From: CALNYS01 sp942490855
Lineage (GTDB): Bacteria; Planctomycetota; Phycisphaerae; Phycisphaerales; UBA1924
Direction of reading: 5' to 3'
DNA length: 64,000 nt
Assembly: GCA_942490855.1 (NCBI GenBank)
Contig: CALNYS010000004.1
Location: 1,302,001-1,366,000, forward strand
Below the pieces are notes generated by a model. It did no database searches, was not told the origin of the DNA, and saw only the letters and a program-made list of their open reading frames with translations. Below, piece by piece: positions 52,764 through 60,979 of the stretch; the stretch's first letter is position 1, and each line of letters begins with the position of its first letter. Position numbers and translations under genes: made by a program.

Positions 52764-53425
52764 AGCACGACATTGTTCATTACGCCAAGCACCGACACAC
52801 CGTCAAGGCGTACGACCCCAAGAAGAAGATCCCAGACGAGACCATCGCCAAGCTCAAGGAGCTGCTGCGCTTCAGCGCGTCGAGCACGAACGCGCAGCCG
52901 TGGCACTTCGTGATCGCGTCAACGCCCGAGGGGAAGGAGCGGGTCGCGAAGTCGACCGATCGCCTCTACCCCTTTAACCGCAACTCCATCGTGAGCGCGT
53001 CGCACGTCGTTGTGTTCTGCAGCAAGCTCGACATCGAGGAGGACTACCTGCTCCGCGTGCTCGCGCAGGAAGAGGCCGACGGGCGCTTCGGCGGGAACCC
53101 GGACTTCAAAGCCCAGATGCACGGTGGGCGGGGTCTCTTCGTCAACCTGCACAAGCACGATCTCAAGGACGTGCAGCATTGGATGGACAAGCAGGTCTAC
53201 CTGAATCTCGGGGCGTTCCTGCTGGGCGCCGCGGCGCTCGGGATCGACGCGACGCCCATGGAGGGCATCGAGATCGGGGTGCTCGATGAGCAGCTCGGGC
53301 TGCGCGAGCGTGGGTACACCGCCCTGGTGGTCGTCCCGATCGGGTATCACGATCCTGAGAACGACTACAACGCGGCGCTGCCGAAGTCGCGGCTGCCGTA
53401 CTCCGAGATCCTGACGGAGATCTAG
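52760..53425 (+). CDS. NfsB-like NAD(P)H nitroreductase
   Basis: 221 residues. FSASSTNAQPWHFVIAST near the N-terminus is the FMN-binding nitroreductase motif and the ATPMEGIEIGVLDEQLGL segment is typical of NfsB/dihydropteridine reductase members. These flavoproteins reduce nitroaromatics and quinones by two-electron steps. Coupled by a 4-base overlap to the cupin gene. Probably under HxlR control. Confidence 0.93.
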   Translation: MKHDIVHYAKHRHTVKAYDPKKKIPDETIAKLKELLRFSASSTNAQPWHFVIASTPEGKERVAKSTDRLYPFNRNSIVSASHVVVFCSKLDIEEDYLLRVLAQEEADGRFGGNPDFKAQMHGGRGLFVNLHKHDLKDVQHWMDKQVYLNLGAFLLGAAALGIDATPMEGIEIGVLDEQLGLRERGYTALVVVPIGYHDPENDYNAALPKSRLPYSEILTEI

Positions 53426-53497
53426 CCCCGCGCGAGCGGCGCGTCCGCCTCCAGTCACGTCCGTGCACGCATCACCACTTCAAGGGGTACCAAGAGC

Positions 53498-53788
53498 ATG
53501 TCCACGCTGACCATCCTCGCGCACATCCGAGCCACGCCGGACGGGGTCGAGCTCGTCAAGTCCGAGCTCGAGAAGCTCATCCCGATCACCCGCGCCGAGG
53601 CGGGGTGCGTCCAGTACGACCTCCACCAGGACACGGAGGACCCGTCGCACTTTTTCTTCTACGAGAACTGGGAGTCCCGCGCGCTGTGGCAGGCCCACAT
53701 GGAGAACCAGCACCTCAAGGACTACCTCGCGGCGACGGACGGGGCGGTGGCGGAGTTCACCCTCCACGAGATGACCCGCATCGGGTAG
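53498..53788 (+). CDS. Antibiotic biosynthesis monooxygenase domain protein (YgiN type)
   Basis: 96 residues: ILAHIRATPDGVELVKSELEKL, GCVQYDLHQDTEDPSHFFFYENWES and HMENQHLKDYLAA are the ABM fold and closest to quinol monooxygenase YgiN. It could handle quinols made by the upstream nitroreductase. A separate short leader (AAGGGG, 11 bases before ATG) suggests its own start or a common transcript. Confidence 0.9.
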   Translation: MSTLTILAHIRATPDGVELVKSELEKLIPITRAEAGCVQYDLHQDTEDPSHFFFYENWESRALWQAHMENQHLKDYLAATDGAVAEFTLHEMTRIG

Positions 53789-53940
53789 CCGGGGGTCGCA
53801 CGGGCGGGTGTCCGTGTCGGGGGGGCGATCCGCGGCGCGATGCGGTTCGGCTCGGTGGTACGCTCGCGCGCCCCGGCCGGACGACTTCCCGGTGACGGCT
53901 CGCACAGATAGGATCGGGGCGTAGGGGGAGGAGTCCTTTG

Positions 53941-54021
53941 ATGTCAGATGAGCACACGTCGCGAGCTTTGGGAGCGCCCCGCGCAGCCGCGGACGCAGCG
54001 AGCACGGCATGCTCCGCCTGA
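53941..54021 (+). CDS. Possible leader peptide, 26 residues
   Basis: ATG with a strong GGGGGAGGAG site 7 bases upstream (53924-53933); the frame ends at 54021, 12 bases inside the following oxidoreductase gene. TAGGAT at 53909 is a possible -10. The peptide (MSDEHTSRALGAPRAAADAA) is unremarkable. It may couple translation of the next gene, which lacks a good site of its own. Confidence 0.3.
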   Translation: MSDEHTSRALGAPRAAADAASTACSA

Positions 54022-55628
54022 CCGGCGTCACGCTCCCGCTGACGCATCCCCCCGAGGCCATCGCCAAGGCGGCTGTCGCGCGCCTCGCCATCGCCCCGGA
54101 CCGGCTGATCTCCTGCGAGGTTTACCGCCGGGCGCACGACGCCCGCAAGAAATCCTCCATTCTCCTCGTCTACTCGCTCGACGTGGAGGTCGCGGACGAA
54201 GCAGAAGTGCTCGAGCGATGCGCGAACGACACGGGCGTGAAACCGACGCCGGACGTCGAGTACCGCTTCGTCGCTCGCGCGCCCGTGAGCGTGTCTCAGC
54301 GTCCGCTGGTGATCGGCGCCGGGCCGTGCGGGTTGTTCGCCGCGTTGCTGCTGGCGCAGATGGGGTTCCGCCCCATCATCCTGGAGCGCGGCAAGGAGGT
54401 GCGCGGGCGCACGAAAGACACGTGGGGGCTGTGGCGCAAGTCGGTGCTCAACACGGAATCCAACGTGCAGTACGGCGAGGGCGGCGCGGGGACGTTCTCT
54501 GACGGCAAGCTCTACAGCCAGATCAAAGACCCGCGCCACCTCGGGCGCAAGGTCCTGACGGAGTTCGTCAAAGCCGGGGCGCCCCCGGAGATCCTCGTCG
54601 AAGCGCACCCGCACATCGGCACGTTTCGCCTCGTGAAGATGGTCGAGAACATGCGGGCCACGATCGAATCCCTCGGCGGCGAATACCGTTTCGAGAGCCG
54701 CGTGACGGACGTGGACATCGAAACCGACCCCGCCGGCGCGCGCCGGGTGCGCGGCGTCGTGCTCGCGAGCGGCGAGCGCATTGCTTCCGATCACGTCGTG
54801 CTCGCGATCGGGCACAGTGCGCGCGACACGTTCCAGCTGCTGCACGACCGCGGCGTGTATATCGAAGCCAAGCCGTTTTCTCTGGGCTTCCGCATCGAAC
54901 ACCCGCAATCGCTCATCGACGCGGCGCGGTTCGGCCCCAGCGCGGGCAACCCCATCCTCGGGGCGGCCGACTACAAGCTCGTGCACCACGCCTCGAACGG
55001 GCGCGACGTCTACAGCTTCTGCATGTGCCCGGGCGGCACGGTCGTCGCGGCCACTTCGGAGGAAGGGCGGGTCGTCACGAACGGCATGAGCCAGTACTCG
55101 CGAGCCGAGCGGAACGCCAACGCCGGCATCGTCGTCGGCATCACCCCCGAACGGGACTACCCGGACGGCCCGCTCGCGGGCGTCGCGTTCCAGCGCCGCT
55201 GGGAATCAGCCGCGTACGTCGCCGGCGGCGCCACCTACGCGGCGCCCGCGCAGCGCGTGGGCGACTTCCTCGCCGGGCGACCCAGCACATCGCTCGGCGG
55301 CGTCGTTCCCTCCTACAAACCGGGCGTGCTGCCCGCCGATCTCACCCCGTGCCTGCCCGCGTACGCCATCGACGCGATACGCGAAGCGCTCCCGTTCTTC
55401 GGCCGGCGGATCCGCGGCTTTGATATGGAAGACGCGGTGCTGACCGGCGTCGAGACGCGCACCTCGTCGCCCATCCGTATCAAACGCGACGAGACGTTCC
55501 AGAGTCTCAACACGAAGGGGCTCTACCCGGCGGGCGAAGGCGCCGGGTACGCGGGTGGGATCCTGTCCGCGGGCGTTGACGGCATCAAGGTCGCCGAGGC
55601 CGTCGCGCAGAGCGTGATGGGCGGCTAA
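54009..55628 (+). CDS. FAD-dependent dehydrogenase of unknown substrate (COG2509 type)
   Basis: 539 residues. An N-terminal module of about 95 residues (LRLTGVTLPLTHPPEAIAKA, VARLAI) precedes the FAD-binding GAGPCGLFAALLLAQMGFRPI at about 99, the ERG motif, YGEGGAGTFSDGKL, the second dinucleotide region (LAIGHSARDTF), CMCPGGTVV and the C-terminal GEGAGYAGGILSAGVDG. This is the COG2509 uncharacterised dehydrogenase family, widespread in bacteria. The ATG at 54009 fits the family start. Its 3' end overlaps the convergent GNAT gene by 4 bases. Confidence 0.92.
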   Translation: MLRLTGVTLPLTHPPEAIAKAAVARLAIAPDRLISCEVYRRAHDARKKSSILLVYSLDVEVADEAEVLERCANDTGVKPTPDVEYRFVARAPVSVSQRPLVIGAGPCGLFAALLLAQMGFRPIILERGKEVRGRTKDTWGLWRKSVLNTESNVQYGEGGAGTFSDGKLYSQIKDPRHLGRKVLTEFVKAGAPPEILVEAHPHIGTFRLVKMVENMRATIESLGGEYRFESRVTDVDIETDPAGARRVRGVVLASGERIASDHVVLAIGHSARDTFQLLHDRGVYIEAKPFSLGFRIEHPQSLIDAARFGPSAGNPILGAADYKLVHHASNGRDVYSFCMCPGGTVVAATSEEGRVVTNGMSQYSRAERNANAGIVVGITPERDYPDGPLAGVAFQRRWESAAYVAGGATYAAPAQRVGDFLAGRPSTSLGGVVPSYKPGVLPADLTPCLPAYAIDAIREALPFFGRRIRGFDMEDAVLTGVETRTSSPIRIKRDETFQSLNTKGLYPAGEGAGYAGGILSAGVDGIKVAEAVAQSVMGG

Positions 55629-56071
55629 CGCGTCGTCTTGCGCGCCAGAAGGGTCGTCGTCGTTTCGTACTCCTCCAGGCACCAGGCAAGCTTGCTCAGG
55701 ACGTGCTCGGAAGGCTCAATGCCGCACTGGGTGGGGTCACGGAAGTCGAAGCTCTCGTAGAACGCGCACAGGTGCGTGAACGGGAGGCAGAAGACGCATT
55801 CGAAGCGGCGGCTGCGCGCCAGAAGATCGCTCACGATCTCCCGTGCCACGCCGCGGCCTCGGAACGCTTCGAAGACCAGGATCCCGCCGAGCTCCGCGTT
55901 GTGTTCGTCCAGCGCGGCGACGCGACCCACGCCGGCTCGGGTCCCGTCAACCTCCGCGATGACGAGCGTGTCCGATGCGGGCGACGGCACGAACCGAACC
56001 TCCGCGTACCGAGCGTTGATCCACGAGAGCTCCTCGGGCCGTGCTGGGCGGATTGAGATCGTCGCGTCCAT
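55625..56071 (-). CDS. GNAT family N-acetyltransferase
   Basis: 148 residues from the ATG at 56071. ISIRPARPEELSWINARYAEV, GGILVFEAFRGRGVAREIVSDLL (acetyl-CoA loop) and LPFTHLCAFYESFDFRD are typical. Substrate unknown. Upstream in-frame residues are not GNAT-like. Last core gene before the island boundary; tail overlaps the FAD dehydrogenase gene by 4 bases. Confidence 0.88.
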   Translation of the reverse strand: MDATISIRPARPEELSWINARYAEVRFVPSPASDTLVIAEVDGTRAGVGRVAALDEHNAELGGILVFEAFRGRGVAREIVSDLLARSRRFECVFCLPFTHLCAFYESFDFRDPTQCGIEPSEHVLSKLAWCLEEYETTTTLLARKTTR

Positions 56072-56174
56072 CTCTGTATGTATATCGTCCGCGCGTGCGC
56101 CAATGGACTCGCCGCGGGACGATGCTCGCAAGGGGCGGCGCGACCGGCGCTCGGGGGAGGCGTGTGCCCGCAAT

Positions 56175-56208
56175 GAAAAAACCCCTCGGCGTGGTCGCCG
56201 AAGGGTTT
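56175..56208 (-). terminator. Terminator of the disrupted tRNA-Pro gene
   Basis: Reverse strand: AAACCC, A, TCGGCG-type stem (56179-56208) with a 4-base loop and one mismatch, then a T run (A run at 56175-56181). It lies 14 bases after the tRNA 3' end. Confidence 0.82.
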
Positions 56209-56222
56209 GATCTGTGGAAAAG

Positions 56223-56264
56223 TCGGGGTGACTGGATTCGAACCAGCGACCTTCTCGTCCCGAA
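56223..56264 (-). tRNA. 3' half of tRNA-Pro(CGG), island boundary (att site)
   Basis: Read on the reverse strand: anticodon loop TTCGGGA (anticodon CGG), stem CGAGA, variable AGGTC, T arm GCTGG-TTCGAAT-CCAGT, acceptor strand CACCCCG and discriminator A, as in bacterial tRNA-Pro. No CCA is encoded. Upstream of the loop the sequence (CGCGTTTTCC) cannot pair with CGAGA, so the 5' half (acceptor, D arm, 5' anticodon stem) is gone. Integration into the anticodon loop by a tyrosine recombinase would leave exactly this fragment, with an intact copy at the other end of the element. Confidence 0.88.
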
Positions 56265-56360
56265 GGAAAACGCGTAAAGGCGCGCGATGGTCGTATGCTA
56301 TTGTGAGTCAGTGATTTACGAGTATTGTTTCTCGATGCGGGATGAACTAGCTACCCTCGT

Positions 56361-56411
56361 TATTAGCGTTTTACGAGGGTAGGGTGTTCACAGAGGGTAG
56401 TAAGGGGGTAG
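56361..56411. repeat. GGGTAG repeats and 10-bp inverted repeat beside the att site
   Basis: CTACCCTCGT (56361-56370) and ACGAGGGTAG (56373-56382) form a perfect inverted repeat; GGGTAG then recurs at 56395-56400 and 56406-56411. Position next to the tRNA fragment suits recombinase arm-binding sites. The region 56265-56430 otherwise holds no gene. Confidence 0.5.
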
Positions 56412-56430
56412 TCCAATTGCACGCGCAAAC

Positions 56431-56748
56431 TCACTGCCTCCGCCAAATGTCAAACACGTGATCCTCGACGTAGAGCCCGGGGTAGATCAGCGCCACGCAG
56501 AGCATGATCGCGATCGACGCCAGCCGCCTCGAGTAGCTCCATAAACGAATCGCGTCAATGCGCTCGGCCGTCTCGACCGAGTCCGATTGGTGAGTTGAGC
56601 ACAGCGATGGCAGCTCGTCGCAACCGACATCATTCTTAAACCCAGAGAGCGTGTACAGAACCAATACCCCCTGTTTGGGGTGCGTGATTTGGCATTCCAG
56701 GCGCGAACGTAACGCGCTCCGCACACTGCGAGATTCATCATGGAGCAT
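56431..56748 (-). CDS. Small hypothetical protein with one transmembrane helix
   Basis: 105 residues, no family recognised. A soluble N-terminal part with four Cys is followed by a hydrophobic helix (ASIAIMLCVALIYPGLYV, about 77-95). It is divergent from the CHAT gene. No ribosome site is visible before the ATG and two other frames are open here, so the call is weak. Confidence 0.4.
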   Translation of the reverse strand: MLHDESRSVRSALRSRLECQITHPKQGVLVLYTLSGFKNDVGCDELPSLCSTHQSDSVETAERIDAIRLWSYSRRLASIAIMLCVALIYPGLYVEDHVFDIWRRQ

Positions 56749-56826
56749 GTATGCTGCGTGTATTAGACTGAATTGCTAATTGATAACGACGCCGCCGCAC
56801 GATGGCGTAGCGAGCTCGGAGGCAGC

Positions 56827-57297
56827 ATGATCACACTCCTCTTGCAAGACGGATTCGCCGAGCTCAGCACACAAGATGTTCAGGGCTCTCGACGCCAACT
56901 CGACAACGAGTTGACCACCCAAATCCGAGAGCTCACTGGTCGCTACGAGAGCGCCGTGGCGTCGAAAATCGAGAAGACTGCAGAACTTCTCGACATCGGC
57001 CGAGCACTTGTCGCGTGGCTCGACGGCGCCGACGGCGCCTTCTCCCGCATCAAAGCCGAGGCGGTGGGAGATCTCCTATTGGAGATTCGTGCCCCAACCG
57101 AGCCGACCCCTGCGGAGATCGCGGTGCTCCGTGCACCCTGGGAAGTGCTCGCGGACGACACGACGTTCCTGGCGGTCTCCCGTAACCTCGCTCCCTACCG
57201 CCGACTCGGCAAGCCTTTAAAGCCCGTCGAACTCGACGAGTACCAGGCTCGGCGTCATGTTCATGGCCTCTTCGCCCCGCGGCACGCAGGAGCTTGA
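56827..57297 (+). CDS. CHAT protease-STAND-TPR protein, N-terminal part before a frameshift
   Basis: ATG at 56827 with GGAGG 4 bases upstream; TAGACT at 56764 is a likely -10. The frame gives ITLLLQDGFAELSTQDVQ, a helical stretch and APWEVLADDTTFLAVSRNL, that is the N-terminal subdomain of a CHAT (caspase-HetF-associated) domain, which should continue directly into the HVSCHGG part encoded in the next frame. One surplus base near 57240 (TACCAGG; removing a C gives EYRLGVMFMASSPRG) explains the split. The last residues of this frame (ARRHVHGLFAPRHAGA) are then artefactual. Confidence 0.75.
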   Translation: MITLLLQDGFAELSTQDVQGSRRQLDNELTTQIRELTGRYESAVASKIEKTAELLDIGRALVAWLDGADGAFSRIKAEAVGDLLLEIRAPTEPTPAEIAVLRAPWEVLADDTTFLAVSRNLAPYRRLGKPLKPVELDEYQARRHVHGLFAPRHAGA

Positions 57298-60200
57298 CTA
57301 CGAAGCCGAAGAGCTCGCAATCCTGCAAGCAGCGGGCCAGATCGCGTCGATCGACCTCGTGGTCGACGACACCGGCGACCCCGCTCAGCTCGGTCGGCGG
57401 ATCAGCACGTTGGCCACGCAGCCGCCGGTCCTGCACGTGTCCTGCCACGGTGGGACAGACCCATCACCGACGCTCTACCTTGAGGACGAAACCGGCTCCG
57501 TCCGCCCCACGAGCGCGCGCGGGCTACTCGACCACCTGCAGCCCTACAAGCCGCCGCTCATGTTTCTCTCAGCGTGCTTGACCGCCGCAGCGGGGAAGGC
57601 CAAAACCGCAGGGTCAGACTCCGATGTCGTAACGCCGGAGGACCAGACGCTCGTCGCCTCGCTGACGAAGGATCTCGTTTCCAAGGGTATCCCCGCCGTG
57701 CTCGGGTGGAGCGGATCTGTCACCGATCTCGCCGCCATTGCCTTCGCGCGTGCGCTGTACGACCGCCTTGGACGCGGTGTGCCGGCACCCGAGGCGGTCG
57801 CGGCGGCGCGGCGGGAACTGCTCGAGGGCGAGATCGACGGCGTTGGTAGGGATGGGCAGCGCGACGAGTTGCTCCGCACCGCGATCAAGGGCACAGCCAG
57901 TGAGTGCTGTCGTCGTGATTGGCATCTTGCGCGACTGTGGGTCGGTCCTTCGGGTGGTGGCTCGGTGGTGCGTCAGGGAGCGACGCGCAAACGCATGATG
58001 CACCCTCCGCATCACGGTCAGAAGCGATTGCTCAAAGTGAAGGAGGGCGAGAAGCTCGAGGTCGCCGCCCCCGAGATGTTTGTCGGTCGTCGAAAAGAGC
58101 TGCAGCGCGCACTCGCCACGCTTGCGTCGGCGGACCGCGCGGGCGTGCTCCTGCACGGCATGGGGCGCCTCGGCAAGTCGAGCCTGTCTGCGCGTATCGC
58201 GGACCGGCGTTCGGATCTGCTCTTCGCGGTCGTCTTCAAGCACTACGACGCCCGGAGCATTCTCGACGCGATCGAGGACGCGGTAAAACTCGCCCCGCGT
58301 GAGAAGGAGGCACAGCGGCAGGCAATCACTGACGCGAAGGGCATTCTCGACCGCGGGAAGGAAGCCGTGCGCGAAAACTCGGAGGCGCTCGAGGGGGTCT
58401 TGCACGAGCTGCTAAGCGGCCCGTGCCTGAGGGCAGAGAGTGGGCTTGCGTTGCTGGTGCTGATCGACGATATGGAACGCGTTCTCGTGCCCGCCGATGA
58501 CGGCGGACGGCACGTGGTCGATCTCGACCATCGTGCGGTGATCACGTCGGTCTTGCGCGCCTTCGAAGGGTCCTTGGGTGACTCGCGTTTGCTCGTGACG
58601 AGCCGCTATCGCTTCGATCTGCCCAGCAGGCTCGCGGAGGTGCTCGAGCCGATCCAGCTCGCGCCCTTCCACGACGCCGCACGGCGCAAGCTCAGCCTGC
58701 GGCAGGTCGAGGACCGTCTGACGGACCTGGCCGAAGACGAGCTCGATGAACGGAAGGAACTCCTCATACGAGCGCAGACGCTCGCGCGGGGTAACCCCGG
58801 CCTGCACGATCTGCTCGGGCTGAAGATCGCGCTGAACCCGAGCGTTCCACTCGGCACTGCTAGCAACGTTCTCAACCAGGTCGACGCGTACTTCGAAAAC
58901 GGCGCCCTGCCAGAAGACGAAAACACCCGCGCGTTCGTTGAAAACCTTGCCCTCGACAGCCTCATCGGCCTGACAACCCCTGCGAGCTACAAGCTCCTCA
59001 GCGAGCTGACACTGTTCGAACTCCCTGTCCCCGGCGATGTTACAGATTGCCTCAGCGGAGATAACCACACACTCACCGCGCTGCTGGATCTTGGGCTCAT
59101 CGACGTCGTACCGGATCTCGTTGATCACACCCGGCCGGCTTACCAGGTGAACCGCCTCGCTGAGGGTCGCGTCGCTCCTCTAAAGGATGCCGAGGCGCGG
59201 ACGATCGCTCAAGCGGTGATCGAGTCGTTGTACGAATCGTGGGGCGGCGCCGAAGGCGACGCGATCCGACCGTACAGCGCGGATATCGAGCTGGCCCGGC
59301 TCGCGATCGCGGCAGAGAACGCGCAGGTTGTCTCGGGATGCGCGCCGAGCGCAATCAGAGGCCTGCTGGAACGGAACGCTTCCGCGGCTGCAGACATCGG
59401 TAAAGCCTGTATCGCCTTGTTGCACATAAAACAGATACCGATCTCGCTCCAGGTCCGTGCTGTCGTTGCATCAAGCCACGCTACCGCGGGTGACGGCCAT
59501 GCCGCGAATCAGCTTCTCGAAGACGGAGAAGCCGATCTTCAAGAGGCGATGGCCGACGCCGAGCCCGGCGATGACGACATCGGGTCGTACTTATTCGAGC
59601 TTGGCATCAGGCAGGTCAGTGTCGGTGAACTCGATAGGGCTCAAGTGACTTGGGAGTCTTTTACGAGTTATATGCGCGATCGCCCTCGCGAGGTTGCCAT
59701 CGGGAAGGGGTACCTCGCCGACATCCTGGAGGCGCGTGGCGATCTTGACGAGGCGCTGCGCATCCGGCTGGAGGAGGAACTCCCTGTCTACGAGCGTCTC
59801 GGCGACGTGCGATCGATCGCGGTGACGCAGGGCAAGGTCGCCGACATCCTGGAGGCGCGTGGCGATCTTGACGAGGCGCTGCGCATCCGGCTGGAGGAGG
59901 AACTCCCTGTCTACGAGCGTCTCGGCGACGTGCGATCGATCGCGGTGACGCGGGGCCAGATCGCCGACATCCTGGAAGGGCGTGGCGATCTTGACGAGGC
60001 GATGTGCATCCTGCGGGAGGAAGCCTTGCCCGCGCTAAAGCGTCTCGGCGACGTGCGATTGATCGCGGTGACGCAGAGCAAGGTCGCCAACATCCTAGAG
60101 GCGCGTGGCGATCTTGACGAGGCGTTGCGCATCAGGCTTGAGGAGCAACTTCCTGTCTACGAGCGTCTCGGTGACGTGCGCGAGATCGCTGTGACGCAGG

Positions 60201-60979
60201 GCCAGATCGCCGACATCTTGAAGGCGCGTGGTGATCTTGACGAGGCGTTGCGCATCCGGCTTGAGGAGGAACTCCCTGTCTACGAGCGTCTCGGCGACAT
60301 GCGTTCGATCGCTGTGACGCAGGGCCAGATCGCCGACATCTTGCAGGGGCGTGGCGATCTTGACGAGGCGATGCGCATCCTGCGGGAGGAAGCCTTGCCC
60401 GCGTTTAAGCGTCTCGGCGACGTGCGATCGATCGCGGTGGCGCAAGGCAAGGTTGCCGACATCCTGCGGGCGCACGGCGATCTTGAGGAGGCGTTGCGCA
60501 TCCGGCTTGAGGAGCAACTCCCTGTCTACGAGCGTCTCGGTGACGTGAGATCGCTCGCGGTGCTGAAGCAGCGAATAGCATCGATATACCTTGAGCGTGG
60601 CGATGTAGACGCGTTTCGGCGGCTTCAAACAGAACGCCTCGAGACGAATCGACAGTTGGGGAATGTTGACGGCATCGCCTCGGCGCAATGGGATCTCGCG
60701 CAGCTAGATCTCGCGGAGCAGAAGCTGGATGATGCCATTCCTCGTGTCTTGGAGGCGTACCAGATCGTCGCTTCGATGGGCCGTGCAGAAGGCGTGATGG
60801 TCATCGGCCCGGTGTGCGCGCAGTTTCTCGCCGGGGCTCGTCACTTCGATCAGGCGTACACCGTGCTCGATCAGGCCGAGGCTGCCGCCAAGACGCTCAA
60901 ACATCCTGACAGCGTGCAAGCCATCACCGAGTTGCGCGTAGCGATCAAGCAGCATGCCGACGATACGAAGGGCACGTAG
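57257..60979 (+). CDS. CHAT protease-STAND ATPase-TPR protein, main part
   Basis: 1240 residues; joined to the preceding frame the protein has about 1383. CHAT protease: catalytic His in HVSCHGG (57446-57448) and Cys in LSACLTA (57575-57577). Then a STAND-type P-loop ATPase: FVGRRKEL, Walker A GMGRLGKSS (about 58157-58183), Walker B LLVLIDDMERVL and TSRYRFDLP. From about 59714 to the end come seven near-identical 41-residue TPR-type units and degenerate ones. Protease, switch ATPase and sensor repeats together are the layout of caspase-like immune effectors. Trigger and target are unknown. The ATG at 57257 may not be the true start because of the frameshift. Confidence 0.8.
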   Translation: MFMASSPRGTQELDYEAEELAILQAAGQIASIDLVVDDTGDPAQLGRRISTLATQPPVLHVSCHGGTDPSPTLYLEDETGSVRPTSARGLLDHLQPYKPPLMFLSACLTAAAGKAKTAGSDSDVVTPEDQTLVASLTKDLVSKGIPAVLGWSGSVTDLAAIAFARALYDRLGRGVPAPEAVAAARRELLEGEIDGVGRDGQRDELLRTAIKGTASECCRRDWHLARLWVGPSGGGSVVRQGATRKRMMHPPHHGQKRLLKVKEGEKLEVAAPEMFVGRRKELQRALATLASADRAGVLLHGMGRLGKSSLSARIADRRSDLLFAVVFKHYDARSILDAIEDAVKLAPREKEAQRQAITDAKGILDRGKEAVRENSEALEGVLHELLSGPCLRAESGLALLVLIDDMERVLVPADDGGRHVVDLDHRAVITSVLRAFEGSLGDSRLLVTSRYRFDLPSRLAEVLEPIQLAPFHDAARRKLSLRQVEDRLTDLAEDELDERKELLIRAQTLARGNPGLHDLLGLKIALNPSVPLGTASNVLNQVDAYFENGALPEDENTRAFVENLALDSLIGLTTPASYKLLSELTLFELPVPGDVTDCLSGDNHTLTALLDLGLIDVVPDLVDHTRPAYQVNRLAEGRVAPLKDAEARTIAQAVIESLYESWGGAEGDAIRPYSADIELARLAIAAENAQVVSGCAPSAIRGLLERNASAAADIGKACIALLHIKQIPISLQVRAVVASSHATAGDGHAANQLLEDGEADLQEAMADAEPGDDDIGSYLFELGIRQVSVGELDRAQVTWESFTSYMRDRPREVAIGKGYLADILEARGDLDEALRIRLEEELPVYERLGDVRSIAVTQGKVADILEARGDLDEALRIRLEEELPVYERLGDVRSIAVTRGQIADILEGRGDLDEAMCILREEALPALKRLGDVRLIAVTQSKVANILEARGDLDEALRIRLEEQLPVYERLGDVREIAVTQGQIADILKARGDLDEALRIRLEEELPVYERLGDMRSIAVTQGQIADILQGRGDLDEAMRILREEALPAFKRLGDVRSIAVAQGKVADILRAHGDLEEALRIRLEEQLPVYERLGDVRSLAVLKQRIASIYLERGDVDAFRRLQTERLETNRQLGNVDGIASAQWDLAQLDLAEQKLDDAIPRVLEAYQIVASMGRAEGVMVIGPVCAQFLAGARHFDQAYTVLDQAEAAAKTLKHPDSVQAITELRVAIKQHADDTKGT
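59714..60574 (+). repeat. Seven tandem 123-base repeats encoding TPR units
   Basis: Units begin at 59714, 59837, 59960, 60083, 60206, 60329 and 60452, all 123 bases; a degenerate eighth starts at 60575. Consensus unit begins ADILEARGDLDEALRIRLEE. Every third unit (3 and 6) is of a different type (AMxILREEALPA), so a 369-base triplet has itself been duplicated. Confidence 0.9.

Noticed and set aside
56175..56264. A complete tRNA gene
   Set aside because: Only the 3' half is present; no D arm or 5' acceptor strand pairs with it upstream.
59714..60574. Tandem repeat array as a CRISPR
   Set aside because: Units are contiguous, have no spacers and encode continuous TPR units in frame.
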